DNA of 64,000 nt. Source: Ceratothoa steindachneri (Eukaryota > Arthropoda > Malacostraca > Isopoda > Cymothoidae). Positions 47,257 through 60,000 of the stretch are shown here, piece after piece. Position numbers and translations under genes: made by a program. A model generated the notes under the pieces. It searched no databases. It had not been told where the DNA came from and saw nothing but the letters and a program-made list of their open reading frames with translations. The stretch's first letter is position 1. Each line of letters begins with the position of its first letter. The stretch spans positions 131,410,293 to 131,474,292 of the forward strand of contig OZ018321.1 in the NCBI GenBank assembly GCA_963969495.1, given 5' to 3'.

Positions 47257-47673
47257 TTGTATTCGTAGGATTAGGATCTCCATGTATGTATATACCGTCT
47301 TGTACGACTAAAATTAGATTCTCTTGTAATAGAACTAGTTAATGTATATGTCTGAATTTTGTAACGCTCAAAGTCTATTTTTTTGTATGTATATATATTT
47401 GTACCCATTAAATTACGTATAAATTATTTTGTCCGATATGTACCAATTTTATATCATTTCATTGCTCCATGCCCCTTTTATTGATTAAGTTTGTATTAAA
47501 GGTTAGTTTCCCCTATAATCGAAAGATCAAAATAATCATATGTATTGAGGTAATACTAGTTAGGTGCATGAAAATACGGTTAGTACAAGAAAACGAGTTC
47601 CCCACAACGGAGCTCTATCGTTGTCCCTTCTCTCTTTTTTTTCGAAGTGACAACTTCCCCCGGAATGGAGGGG
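47257..47673 (+). other. 3' internal non-coding region of G1 with polypurine tract
   Basis: AT-rich with no coding. CGGAATGGAGGGG at 47661-47673, immediately before the 3' LTR, is a good polypurine tract for plus-strand priming. Confidence 0.75.
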
Positions 47674-48904
47674 TGTGATGAACGGTTTGAGGCCGCTTAA
47701 TTTCAACCGTTATCACATGTTGTTTAGAAACACGATGCTACCCACGTGCATCTTCGCCTTGAAGCCGGGCGCGTTATCACCGCCACCTGAGCCAATATTT
47801 GACCAAGGAGGTTTATTCCTCCCCCGTTCGCCCCATCCGCCGATCACGCCAGATTGAGTTAGGCTTATGGGTAGGTAAGGTATTGTTCTCAGGCGCGGCT
47901 GTGCATTCCTTCGAATCCATTACTCCCCTGTCCCCTACGCCAAGGGGATGTCTCGAGTATTTATTTGGAAACTTTACCACTAAGAGCAGATTGGAGATCC
48001 CAATTTTCTTCGCGAGACATCACTACGATCCAGGCTCACTTTGTGCACCAAGGGCCCTCTACCTCGAGATCCACCATCATTGTTCAGAAGAGGACAATAT
48101 CCCTTGAGTGCCAAGGTTCGAGCCTTCAAGACGCCAATTCCACAAGGCTTCCCCTGTTGTTCAGAAAGAGAACAACGTTAGAACAGCCATTGTTCTTTGA
48201 GCCCGTTGACAAGAAACGGTTCTAAACCTTTCCCCCTGTTGTTCAGAAAGAGAACAATATTAGAGCAGCCATTGTTCTTTGAGCCCGTAGACAAGAGATG
48301 GTTCTCACACCCCCTGATGTTCAGAAGAGAACAACGTAGAACAGCCATTGTTCTTCAAGCCCGTACGCCAAGAAACGGTTCTCATTCCCAAGACGCCACG
48401 TCAGGATCAATTAATTCCCCCCCCTCCTCCTTTGGCTGGAACTCGCCAGCGGACCGAAGATTCCTTCACGTCGCCTTCCTCTGCACAATACGTGTAATTA
48501 CGTAAGCTGAACGTTACCTTTGAGTATTTAACCCTTTTGTCAACCCTATCCTGTGCTTTAAATGGTTTAGCGAACGGTCCCATCCCTTTAATTTTTATTT
48601 GTTTTACCTTTTTAAATCTCTTCCAAATCTTAATCCTCGGATTAGCTAGATTTCCCACGACCCTTTCCATTCTCTGTTTATGTGAATATTTTCCGTTTTG
48701 TGTGTTGATGATAGTTTTTATTAATAAAACTCTATTTTATTAATGATAGCCATATTATTATCCTTGACCTCAGTTCCACTTATTAAGCCTATTGAAGATA
48801 AATTATATCGGTCAACCCAAACACCACGCCCTCTAAATATAAATGAATAGTTCCCTCAATGAATAGTTATATATGGTATATCGTCAAGAGTCCTTTCTAC
48901 GACA
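47674..48904 (+). repeat. 3' LTR of G1 (about 1,231 bp)
   Basis: Begins TGTGATGAACGGTTTGAGG and ends CTTTCTACGACA, matching the 5' LTR along its length apart from one fewer minisatellite unit and scattered substitutions. Confidence 0.93.
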
Positions 48905-48929
48905 ATAAGATTGCCTGCACTTTAATAGC

Positions 48930-50883
48930 CCCTATAAGACAATGGCCCTAGCATGCCCCAAAAGAAAAAGATATACTAAAAATGAAAGAAAAAGAGCTAA
49001 AAAAGTTTGAAGTAACACCTAATCTCTCATACGCAAGCGCTACAAAACAGATACAGGAATCAACCAACCAATTAACGTAAATGCAAAAGCACACCCGAAG
49101 TTAATGACCTGCATCATGCATGCAAACAATAAATTTTGCACACCGGACAGCTCTACAACAGAAATAAACTTAATACTAAAAGATTATGGATTAGCTACAA
49201 TGAAATTCCACCAACATCCCAAACTCCTTAGCGATATACGACAGAACTTTCGTCAACCACCCTTCTGAGTCAGAAAAAGAAACAAACAACGAACACGCAA
49301 CAAACACAGAATCCCAGGAAAAATCAACAAAAAGAAAAAAAAATCGAAAAGAAAAGTAAAGATGTCTCCAAACACCGAACAAAAAAGAGAAATCCTACAG
49401 AGTCAAGCAGAATTACCTAAGACAAAAACAAGAATCATGGCTGAAACCAAGCCCAGAGAGACGAAACAAGCACCAAACAGAGAAAAAAAAGAAAAAGAAA
49501 AAAAGAGTAACTAACAAGCAACTAAACGTGAGACGAAAAACTTATCCAACAAATTTACACGAACGGATGAACCAGAAAGCGGATAAAATATGGAAATATA
49601 TTAAGGGAAATTGATTGCAATATAATCCTAATATCAGACTATGGCACTAATGTAGATGGGGTGGCAAATAGCCATCAAGATAAATATAAAATACAAAGAA
49701 ATACAAGGAGTATTTTGTAGTGAAAATAGCCAAAGGCTTTGGAAAATTAACAATCGCTGCCGTATATCAACCATCAGAGGGGGAACTTTCTCCCCATCCC
49801 CAACTTTATCAAGTTGTTTAAAGGAAAAAGATCCACTATCGTCCTCATATATATTAATGCTCATTGCAGGGAATCAGGTTGCAGATAGACCAATGGGGCA
49901 GTTCTATGTCTAAAGATGCTGTTGGATAGAAACATCGTCCAACGACTTGACCCTAATTACCCTACGTATATAACAGGAAAAGCAGCCACGAATCCAGACA
50001 CCCGCTTGCTGTGAATAATAATCCAATCAATTAGTCGATGCATCCTATTATGATTTCGTGTAGTGACCACACAGTAATTCTAATCACCATCAACAGAAAT
50101 AAGATTCAAATCCCACCTGATCAATATATTCCCAAAGAACTAAAGGATTCAAATCTGTAAAAGTTTACGAAGAACTTGATCAATAAACATACCATCTAAG
50201 AAAAACGGATGAAGAAGCGATTCCGAGTATCCAGTATAAACGATCGCACAATACAGATAGAATGAAGATATAAAGATAGTTTACCGGAAATTATAAATTG
50301 AACAAGAAAGGGTGAGAACACTTAGAGCTTACAGAAACAGAATAGCCGGAATAACAATGTAAGCAGGAACTCTGAAACAAAATTATGGAACAACAAAAGA
50401 CCAAATGGGACGAGGCAATAACGCAAGTTGACAAACAAGCCTCACCCAAAGAATTCAGGAAATGAATCAAAACAATAAGCCGATTCCAACATAAGCCTAA
50501 ATAAAAATTAAAAGACAGACAAGAAATCATTAAAGAAGAAGAACAAGAAGTTAAAGCGATCCTAAGAGAACATTAAATGAACATATTTAACATTAGTGAT
50601 GAGGATAATGCCAAATTTTACCCCGAATTTGAAGAACGCATTTCTGATGAAATATACGAAAACCTGGAGAGAATACATCAAGCCCGTCAGGTAGAGGAAC
50701 ACAGAAATGTCTATAACAGTAATGGAGCAACTATTATCATAGATAAACTTGAATGCGCACTTAAATAAAATCTACCAAAAGTGCCAGATCAAACAGTCGT
50801 CAAACAAATAAACTTTATTAATGTTCTTGTCAATGTGATCCAGGGATTGAAGAACATATTTGACGCATGTCTACATACAGGTT
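48930..50883 (+). mobile_element. Non-LTR retrotransposon, family B copy 3 (5' part)
   Basis: Reads in order an ORF1 portion, an endonuclease and the linker to RT. It stops exactly at the start of the RT domain (near DACLHTG), where the next LTR-element sequence begins. The 3' half is missing, the reverse of usual LINE truncation, so it was probably cut by a later insertion or deletion. Confidence 0.7.
48975..50768 (+). pseudogene. LINE ORF1, endonuclease and linker relic
   Basis: ORF1 part: LKKFEVTPNLSYASATKQIQ near 49.0 kb. Endonuclease: KGFGKLTIAAVYQPSEGELS near 49.73 kb and SDHTVILITIN near 50.07 kb, keeping the SDH motif. Linker: a 63-codon clean frame at 50577-50768 with FEERISDEIYENLERIHQAR, then IIIDKLECALKNLPK-like codons. 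Multiple stops elsewhere. It complements copy 1 (3' half) and copy 2 (most domains). Confidence 0.7.
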
Positions 50884-52353
<1,470 letters not shown>

Positions 52354-52371
52354 CTTCTATATTATAAAAAC

Positions 52372-52389
52372 TGGTCTCAAGTGTGTGAG
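52372..52389 (+). promoter_or_regulatory. Candidate primer-binding site of G2
   Basis: TGGTCTCAAGTGTGTGAG corresponds to the sequence at 43632 in G1 and begins with TGG. It is separated from the LTR end by about 290 bp of (TA)n and spacer. Confidence 0.5.
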
Positions 52390-53154
52390 GTCTATTACAT
52401 AGTAAATCAGTTTAGTTGATTTACATCCTCTTTGAGTGTTAGTAGTTTTCTCTCATTATTGAACTCTCTTTATTTTTATCTTTAGATGAAGTACGTTCAA
52501 GTTAGTTCTAGATCAATGGAACTTTATTCTATTAACTATTTAAAATTTAGATTATTAGTTCGGATCCGTTCTTTGTGTTTGTGTATTCCATTTACCGGAA
52601 TATTTTAGTTAATTCCCAGGCGGATTAGAAAGATTAATCCGTATTAACCGTGTAGGAAGAGTTTTAGTGAGATAACTTTTGAATATTTATTTATGAGAAA
52701 AGTTAGGCTTCACTTATATTGTCGAGAAATTTCGTTACGTCCCTAGCCCCATTCGCGTATTACGTTCCCCCAAGTAAGCCAACAAGATGTCTTCTTCGTT
52801 TGACCGTTTCAACAGTCAAGGAGAGTCGTTGTGACTGTCGGGCCGAAAATTACTAACTTATATTCGGAAAGAAGAGAGAAATGAAAGAGAAAAGAGAAGA
52901 GTGAAAGAACAAGAACTGAGAGCGCAGGAAAATGAACTAAGAGAAGCTGAAGAGAAAAGAGAAAAAGAACTAAGAGAAGCAGAGATGGAAGAGAGCGAGA
53001 GAATATGGCAGCATGAACTCCGTAATCAATTCGAGTCAATGTCAGTTAACTCCTGGACCGAAACTCTGTAGGGGTGCGACGAAGATGTATAAGAGAAAAA
53101 CTTCCTTCCAAAGCGAGAATATAAATAACCCATTAAATTACCAAGTCACCACAA

Positions 53155-53223
53155 ACTTTGCCGTAGCGTAACGGTAGAGTGCTAGCCTCTGGATTCAAAA
53201 AACCCGCGATCGATCCCCAAAGT
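53155..53223 (+). tRNA. tRNA-like SINE head, copy 1 (not a functional tRNA)
   Basis: About 69 nt from ACTTTG to CAAAGT with D-arm GCGTAACGGTAGAGTGC and T-arm GCGATCGATCCCC. The anticodon arm cannot be folded with confidence. Embedded in a repeat inside a retrotransposon, it is a pseudo-tRNA. Confidence 0.45.
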
Positions 53224-53506
53224 CCACAATTTTTGCCGAAAAAATCGCAGAAGAAAACGGAAAACGCTTTATGGACAACTCAAGAAATCGACACAAGAGA
53301 AAACCGCGCTCAAAGAAAACGGAATTCAAGGAAATACGACTTTCAAGGTCTAACTCGTCTCAACTCATCTCATCCCATCAAAATCGTCAAGAAGCATCAA
53401 GAAGTCATCACGGACGTGTGTAGGGGTGTGACGAAGATGTATAGGAGAAAAACTTCCTTCCAAACGAGAATATAAATAGCCCATTAAATTACCAAGTCAC
53501 CACGGA

Positions 53507-53576
53507 CTTCGCCGTAGCATAACGGTAGAGTGCTAGCCTCTGGAATCAAAAGACCCACGATCGATCCCCAAAGTCC
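53507..53576 (+). tRNA. tRNA-like SINE head, copy 2 (not a functional tRNA)
   Basis: Duplicate of the first, with GACTTCG/CAAAGTC acceptor pairing and a GCATAACGGTAGAGTGC D-arm. Same reservations. Confidence 0.45.
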
Positions 53577-54854
53577 ACAATTTTTACGGAGAAAATCCCA
53601 GAAGAAAACGAGAAAGGCTTTATGGACAACTCAAGAAATCGATTCAAGAGAAAACCGCGCTCAAAGAAAACGGAATTCAAGGAAATACGACTTTCAAGGG
53701 CTAACTCGTTCAACTCATCTCATCCCATCAAAATCGTCGAGAAGCATCAAGAAGTCATCACGTCATCAGAATTGGAAGGAATCATCACATCGTCGTTAAA
53801 ATGAAGATTCATCAAGGAAGAAAGAATTACGAAGAGTCAGATAAATGGAGTCAATGTTTGAAGGGGCATCTTCAGTCTAGAAATAATACATAAAGTTATA
53901 AGAAAAAGCCCCCTCCCTATAACTCCACAGTCCCCGTCAGTAAGATTACCCGTCTTTAAAGAAGGAGAAGATTTTGGATCATATCTTACGCATTTCGAGA
54001 AGATCTTCGAAATTAACAATTGGAACATCCAGGTAGATGGTTTCGCCAAATTGCTCCCCCTCCTAAACTTCCAGTTGAGGGACATATGTATTTTTCTTAC
54101 TTCCACGTCCGCTGTGGACTACTCTACCCTCAAGTCTGAACTCTTAGCTGCCATGAATATGACCCCAGGCTTCTAACGTGCCCGTTTATGTCAAGAAAAG
54201 ATCCGCCCCGGTCAGAGCTTCCGCAATTTTCGCTACACCCTTCAGAAACACCTCCAATTTTGGTTAGATGCGTGTAAAGTCCCCTAAGAGTACGAGTCCC
54301 ATCTGGACTTCATCTTAATAGATCAGTTTTAGCTTTCCTGACCCACGAAATTTGTGCCTTCGTTAAGGAAAAGCGCTTCTCTACGTTCAAGTAATGCCTA
54401 GAAGAGGCTGATGTTTACGCAATCAGCCATAACTTGTATCCCAAGATTAATAAGAAGCCTCCCATGTCTTCTCCCTCAAGTTAATAGCTTCAGGCCTCCC
54501 CCAAGAAATACCCCTAAATTCCTGAAAGTTCTAAGCCCCTCAAACCTAGAACCTCTCTCCTTCGGAACCAAGAGACATTAAGCCCATAATTACACCTCTC
54601 CCCCCGCGTCGTTATTCTCCTGAAGGCAGATAATCTGTTTTACGTGCGGAATAGGTCACGTACTCACGAACTGTTCTCAAAATTCCCAATTCGGAAGCGT
54701 ATTCTCCCATTAGGTACACTAAGTAAGTGCCACTCCTGCTCATTCCCCGTCTCTCCAGGATACCACTACGTCTCTCTCGTTGATCAACAACTACGGTCAC
54801 CAAGTATATTTTCTCTTTATTAAGAGCTTCCGCGGTGGTTTGAAATTTGAAAAT

Positions 54855-55190
54855 TAAGCCGTGAACGGATGCTGTGTATCCACTCTTGTACGTGACACTG
54901 GGTGCCCATCCATCATGGTATCCGAGAATTTACTTCCTCCGGTTCGTCCTGACCACCAAAGGTTCTCCTTGGTCCATGATTACCTCGGCCGAGCGAATCA
55001 TTTCCTTATTGTAAAATGCTACATCGAATGTGAGTATTTGATTGGTTGGGTCGAAGTGGTAGCAGCCCCAATCAAGTTTTGCTCTGGACTGATTGGTCAG
55101 AATTGGCAGGTTACAAGTAACCCGGCAGCACAACCAGTGGTAACCCGTGCTCAGGCCACCAAGTCTTCCCATGAACCCGTTCCTTTATAA
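54855..55190 (+). pseudogene. Protease of G2
   Basis: The frame reads NGCCVSTLVRDTGCPSIMVS with the DTG triplet and the family-specific RDTGC, then HQRFSLVHDYLGRANHF. It follows the gag remnants and ends at a stop before the integrase. It corresponds closely to the G1 and G3 protease. Confidence 0.82.
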
Positions 55191-55224
55191 AACCCCGTCG
55201 ATCCGGAGATCGAGAATCCTCCGA

Positions 55225-56560
55225 AACGAAGATTTTGCCCACGCCCAGAAGGGATGCGCAATTCTCCTCCCCCTTTGAGAGAGCCATGACTCAGGAGCAA
55301 GAGTCTTCCTGTGTTGAGAAAAGCATCTCATACCTTGTCAAGGATGAGCTGTTATATCGTAAATGTTCCGACGGAACCGAACCTGAAACTCACTCCTTTT
55401 GTGTTCCACGCTTTCACGCCCCCCGTGTCATCCAGATTCCTCACGATAGTTTATTCTTCCGTCATTTTAGTCATAATAAAACTGCTCAGAGGTTTTTAAA
55501 TATTTTTATTGGTCAGGTCCGGCTAGAGAAATTACAGATTACTGCAAATCATGCGATGCCTGCCAAAGGACATCAGCAAAATGGCGCGTCAAGCCAGCCC
55601 CCTTTCAGAAAAGATCGATCATCTCGGAACCTTTTTCTCGTGTGGCCATTGATCTTATTGGCTCTATTCATCCCTGTCTAGTGAAGGGCACAGTTACGTC
55701 CTCACTTTGTTAGACTTAGCTACCCTTTTTCCTGAGGCAGTTTCCCTTAAGCGCATCGATAGCGTTCCGTGCGCTGAATCCCTCATTTCAATTTTTTCTT
55801 GGGTAGCAATTCCGAAAGAGGTATTGTCGGATCGAGGAAGACAATTTACCTTCGAGCTTATGGAGTATGCCGGCAAGCTCCTCATGGTAAAACCTCTGTT
55901 TACCACCCCATCCCAACCGGCCGCAAACGGAGTTTGCGAAAAGCTAAATGACACATTGAAAACAATCCTCAGAAAATTGTTTATAGACCAGCCCCGAGAA
56001 TAGCACCGCTTTTTACTGGTGGCACTGTTTGCGTGTCGTGAAATCCCCTAGTAGGACTCTAAGATTTGCCCCTTCAAATTACTGTATGGCCGTAATGTTC
56101 GAGGCTCCCTTGCTATTTTAAAGGAACTTTTCACCAATCCCCGTCTGGATAACGAAATCCAATCCCCCCATTCGTACCTCCTAGACCTCCGAAAGTGCCT
56201 CGGGATATGTGCCGACATCGCATCCCAAAATGCTGAGGTAAATTTGGAGAAGTATAGAACTTATTTTGATTTCAAGGCGAAGGAAAGATGTTTTAAGCCC
56301 GGCGAGGAGGTGATGTTGCTACTTCCTACGGAGAGTAACAAACTCCTGAACCAGTGGAAGGGCCCCCTTTCCGTTCTAGAGGTAAAAGGACCAGTGGATC
56401 ATCTGATTCGAATCCCCTCAGGAGATAAAGTTTTCCACATCAATATGTTGAATAAATATCATCGCCGTAAGTGTCTCAACAATATTGGGTCCCTCGATGA
56501 AGACTTCCCTTTGGAAGCGATGTATCCCGAAGACCCCCTCAATGTCGTGCAAGTAGTATA
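55225..56560 (+). pseudogene. Integrase of G2, located before RT
   Basis: The zinc-binding region gives IPHDSLFFRHFSHNKTAQRF (two histidines) and, in a shifted frame, YCKSCDACQRTSA (two cysteines). The catalytic core has AIDLIGSI (first D), VLSDRGRQFTFELM (second D) and QPAANGVCEKLN (the E). The C-terminal part has KPGEEVMLLL, NQWKGPLSVLEVKG (GPY/F-type module) and VFHINMLNKYHRR. Stops at about 55.68 and 56.00 kb and several frameshifts inactivate it. It is followed directly by the RT N-terminal linker. Confidence 0.88.
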
Positions 56561-57925
56561 CATTGAACAAGATGGTGATTACCCTATCCCATCTTTACCT
56601 GGAGCCCCGGAATCATCATCCCCCGTACTGTATATCTCCCCCAGGCTAGCGACTCTTCAAAAAAGTCAGCTGCAGCAGTTGCTAAATGGATTTAAAGATG
56701 TCATCTCCGAGGCCCCCGGTTGCTCCAATCAATTTAAGCATGACATCGTCCTCACCACTCAAGAACCTGTTCGATCGTAGCACTATCCTCTTCTCATCCT
56801 GCTTAGGAAAGCATTTAACGAAGAAGGGGACAATTTTTTAGCCTTAAATATCATTGAGCCCTCGAAGTCAGATTACTGCTCCCCGATAGTCATGGTTCCC
56901 AAGCACGACCAAACCTTCCGCATGTATGTCGATTTTCGAAAATTAAATTCAGTCACGTTGTTTGATGCAAAATCTATCCTCCTTACAGTCCAAAACCTCC
57001 ACCTTTTTGAAGAAGCTAAATTTATTTCTGAGTTGGACCTCTGCAAAGCTTACTACCAATTTATCCTCCGTAAAAACGCGCGCAAATATACTGCTTTTAC
57101 CACCTACAAGGGTTTTGTGTAGTTTAAAAGACTCCCCTTCGGGTTAGTGACTGCATGTAGCAACTATAACAGGATGATGCGAAGGATTGTGGATGACTTG
57201 CTTGACGTCTCCTTCTACTTCGACAACCTTTATTTCGCTATCTCTACGTGGGACCAACACGTGATAGCTCTCCGCGCCCAAATTATTAGGCTTCGTGAGC
57301 ACAGCCTCACCCTTGCGTACGATACTAGAACAAACAGTTGAGGTCATTCATGCGATCGGCCTCCTTTTACCGTAGATTTATCCCTAACTTCACGTCTATT
57401 TCCGCCATTTTAAGTGGCCTCCTTTGGAAGAGATCCCCAGACCTCTTTTCATGGAATCCCGAAGCTACTTCCAGGTTCCAGCAGCTCAAGGACAAGCTAG
57501 CGTCCGCCCCCATTTTGAGGCTCCGTAATCCCTCTAAACCCTTCGGCATCAGGACGGATGCGAGTGGCGAAGGAATTGGATGCATGCTGCTTCAGAACTC
57601 TGACAAAGCTGAAAGCCACCCGGTGGCTTACGCGTGCCTAAAGCTACTGCTCCGTGAACGTAATTATTCGGTAATAGAATGGGAAGGTTTAGCTATAGTA
57701 TGGAGTATTACCAAATTTAGCATGTATTTAATAGGGAAAGAGTTTATTGTTAAACTGACCATCACCCTTTGTGTATCTCTGAAATACTAAAAGCCAGAAC
57801 AGACGTATAATGCTTTTGCTTTTGATACTCCAATAATATCAGTTTAAAGTTTGGTATATACGCGGCATCGCGAATTGTATAGCTTACAATCTTAGCCGGA
57901 ATTCATTGGCCGAAAATGCCGCCTA
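56561..57925 (+). pseudogene. RT and RNase H of G2
   Basis: LQQLLNGFKDVISEAPGCSN leads into the RT. SDYCSPIVMVPKHDQTFRMY, then VDFRKLNSVT, FKRLPFGLVTACSNYNRMMR and the active-site strand FYFDNLYFAI (57213 on), again N for the second D. The connection domain has ASFYRRFIPNFTSISAILSG. RNase H has RTDASGEGIG, YSVIEWEGLAIVW and a degraded TDH segment, ending near NCIAYNLSRNSLAENAA-like codons at 57.9 kb. Stops occur at 56778, 57119 and 57339. Confidence 0.88.
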
Positions 57926-57949
57926 ATCCACTAATTTATAGGTCGCCTG

Positions 57950-59100
57950 TAAACCCGTAAGCTAATCATGTATATATGATTTTTCTTTTTTTAAATGGTA
58001 ACCTGGGTGTTTCTTGGCAGAAGGAAGGAATCGGAAGCAAAATGGCGGTTTTGTAGGCTTTAATCTTGGCTTAGGACTACCTCAGTTCTGGCAAGTGGAA
58101 TTGTTGAGTTCTCAGTGGTTCGTTTCTGTGCTCACGTCTTTGGCTGACTATCAGTCTTGATACTCATTGTTTCTTGTAAGTCTCCTTCTGCGTTAGATTA
58201 TTGCGACTATGAAAGGAAGGATTGAGGACCTGGTACGGATTAATAATAACGCCAATAATATACTAATCAGAATTAGAATAATGAATACTACTTGAGAATG
58301 TTTCTGCCCGCCTATTTATAGTAACGTCAATTAAGTGGTGATGGCTTCTCTTCTCTTAATCTGATTGTGGGGAGGAGCTAATCAGATCAAAGGTATATGC
58401 GTGTGTTCTTTAGTAAGACTGCTGGAGGAACTTGTTTGGTCAAAGGGTATGTGTGTATCAAGACAGTATCTGACTTTGGGAACCTAGCCGTGCTCATCAA
58501 CCAATATTCAAAGCAAGATTGATTTTGTCTTTTACGAGTTCATGTAAGCTCTAGGGTAAGATCAGATTCTGTTTTATGTGTACACAGCTTTTTCCACCGA
58601 CTTTGCTATCTCTGTAGCCAGACCTTCGGCGCGCATCTATTTCCTAATGTATATGTGTTTATACGTTCGCATGGTACCCCAACGATTTCACTTGCCTTCT
58701 TGTAAAAATACTCTGCTTTACATTGATACATATTAAATTGTAATTTTACATTACTTAAAAGCATTTGTTCTCTCTTACATTAATTCATTTTTACAGGATG
58801 GTATATTATTTCAATGTTCGACTTGTGTGTCCAATTTCAAGATTTCATAGGGCCGACAGTGTACTCATTTGCTAGGTTCCTTGTTGGCTCTACTCCACCT
58901 TGTAATTGGGAGCTACAAGATCACATCTGACATAATATATTTGAGCATGGTACCCACATCATAGACAGGATATAAACAATGTGGAAGCAATACAGTGAAG
59001 AGCAACATGAGTGATACCTTCCTTAAGATTCTGTGATAATATGAATAGGGTGAAGATAATTAACATGTTTTATTTGAAAGGAGGTACTTAACAGGTGATA
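57950..59100. other. No recognised feature
   Basis: About 1.15 kb without readable coding, tRNA or clear repeat. If G2 once had a 3' LTR it should lie here, but I found no match to the presumed 5' LTR. Confidence 0.4.
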
Positions 59101-59104
59101 TTTT

Positions 59105-59530
59105 AACATAACATGACATAACATAATTTCACGGATGATAAAAGCCGCAAGGGCCTATCAAAGGTCATCCGCATCTATCAAAACCAACCCACAAAATACA
59201 CCCATAGGATTGTGTCAGATCATGCATCTACTATATACAATTTCAACCATTCACAAAAATGGGTCAAAAACAAAAAACATTATCATTATGGACCATCAAA
59301 ATCCAAATCACCCATAATATACAATAATAAAAAATTGCATCCATAGGAATGAGTACAAAATACGCCCCTGCCATCCGCAAAAAAAAGTCAACCCTCTTTC
59401 TCCATATAATTATCTAATCTGCGTTTAAAAATATTCAGGTTTGGACTGTCTACTGTCTCAGGTGACATACAATTCCAGTAATCTACCACTCTATTGGTGA
59501 AAAATTATTTTCTAACATCTGCAGCGGTCT
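59105..59530 (-). mobile_element. CR1-like LINE, 3' end
   Basis: On the minus strand the ORF2 C-terminus reads FFTNRVVDYWNCMSPETVDS then PNLNIFKRRLDNYME, the common CR1/L2 ending. A 3' non-coding part follows and ends in short ATGTC/ATGTTA repeats at about 59105-59125. The upstream part is cut off next to the long-TIR transposon at 59.57 kb. Confidence 0.8.
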
Positions 59531-59784
59531 ATACCCTTACAAGTAGAAATATTTAATCATAACTGTATACAAGGTGTCCCAGAAAAAAGAAAGTTAACTG
59601 TACTTTGAATTAGTATAACTCAAAGACTATTGGAGATTTTGAGGTTCTGCAAAGGATGTTTTATTTAACAACTATTCATCTATCGATTCTGGAAACTTCA
59701 TTAAATTTCCTTTTATGATAATTAATACACTAATGGGTTTAGTGGAGGCTATCAAAAATATGTTTGCGCAAGGAGGTAAAATAA

Positions 59785-59905
59785 TGAAGCGAAGCCTAGG
59801 TAGGCTAGGCCACCGTGCACTTTCAAGAGAAGCCTATGGAGCCTAGGTAGGCTAGGTCACTGTGGGATTCTATAAGAAAAGCCTAGGTCATTTTACAGTG
59901 GTTTT
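59785..59905 (+). repeat. Two to three copies of a ~50-bp CCTAGG-rich unit
   Basis: GAAGCCTAGGTAGGCTAGG and GAGCCTAGGTAGGCTAGGT, each followed by CAC.GTG, then a third shorter GCCTAGGTCA. It lies between the left TIR and the transposase start. Confidence 0.8.
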
Positions 59906-60000
59906 TGAGCCACGCTGCGGTATGGTCTCGTCATTATTGCTTACTAAGCAAATCAAAGCGTTTCTGTGTAAAAGTTTACTTCCATAGAACCTTTTTAATC

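Larger units (their letters stand above)
42227..48904 (+). mobile_element. Ty3/Gypsy-type LTR retrotransposon G1, integrase deleted
   Basis: Two LTRs start TGTGAT and end CGACA. ATAAG occurs immediately outside both (42222-42226 and 48905-48909), a 5-bp target-site duplication. Internal order is (TA)n, primer-site-like sequence, gag, protease, then directly RT and RNase H. The integrase seen in the related G2 is absent. The element therefore inserted as a non-autonomous copy or lost INT later. It has few frameshifts and is the best preserved LTR element here. Confidence 0.92.
53068..53771 (+). mobile_element. tRNA-like SINE unit, tandemly duplicated (period ~352 bp)
   Basis: Two copies begin GTAGGGGTG at 53068 and 53420. 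Each carries AAAAACTTCCTTCCAAA, a tRNA-like head, and a tail ending in CATCAAGAAGTCATCAC. The tRNA-like part has acceptor pairing ACTTTG/CAAAGT, an A-box-like GTAGCGTAACGGTAGAG and a degenerate B-box (CGATCGATCCC). The copies are roughly 90 percent alike by eye. Confidence 0.78.
52787..54700 (+). pseudogene. Gag of G2 with internal insertion
   Basis: Start at ATGTCTTCTTCG near 52787 (MSSSFDRFNSQGESL, then a stop, LSGRKLLTYIRK), matching G1 and G3. A charged R/E-rich coiled coil follows, then a roughly 700-bp SINE-like tandem insertion, then the capsid-like part near 53.95 kb (RLPVFKEGEDFGSYLTHFEK and LPLLNFQLRDICIF) and KIRPGQSFRNFRYTLQKH. Later frames decay, and the zinc knuckle near 54.63 kb is unreadable beyond a partial C/H pattern. 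Confidence 0.8.

Noticed and set aside
48407..48670. 87-codon minus-strand ORF, nearly identical to one at 43.05-43.31 kb
   Set aside because: The match arises because both lie in the two LTRs of G1; there is no evidence of antisense coding.
57950..59100. 3' LTR of G2
   Set aside because: I compared it by eye with 50.88-52.08 kb and found no shared sequence.
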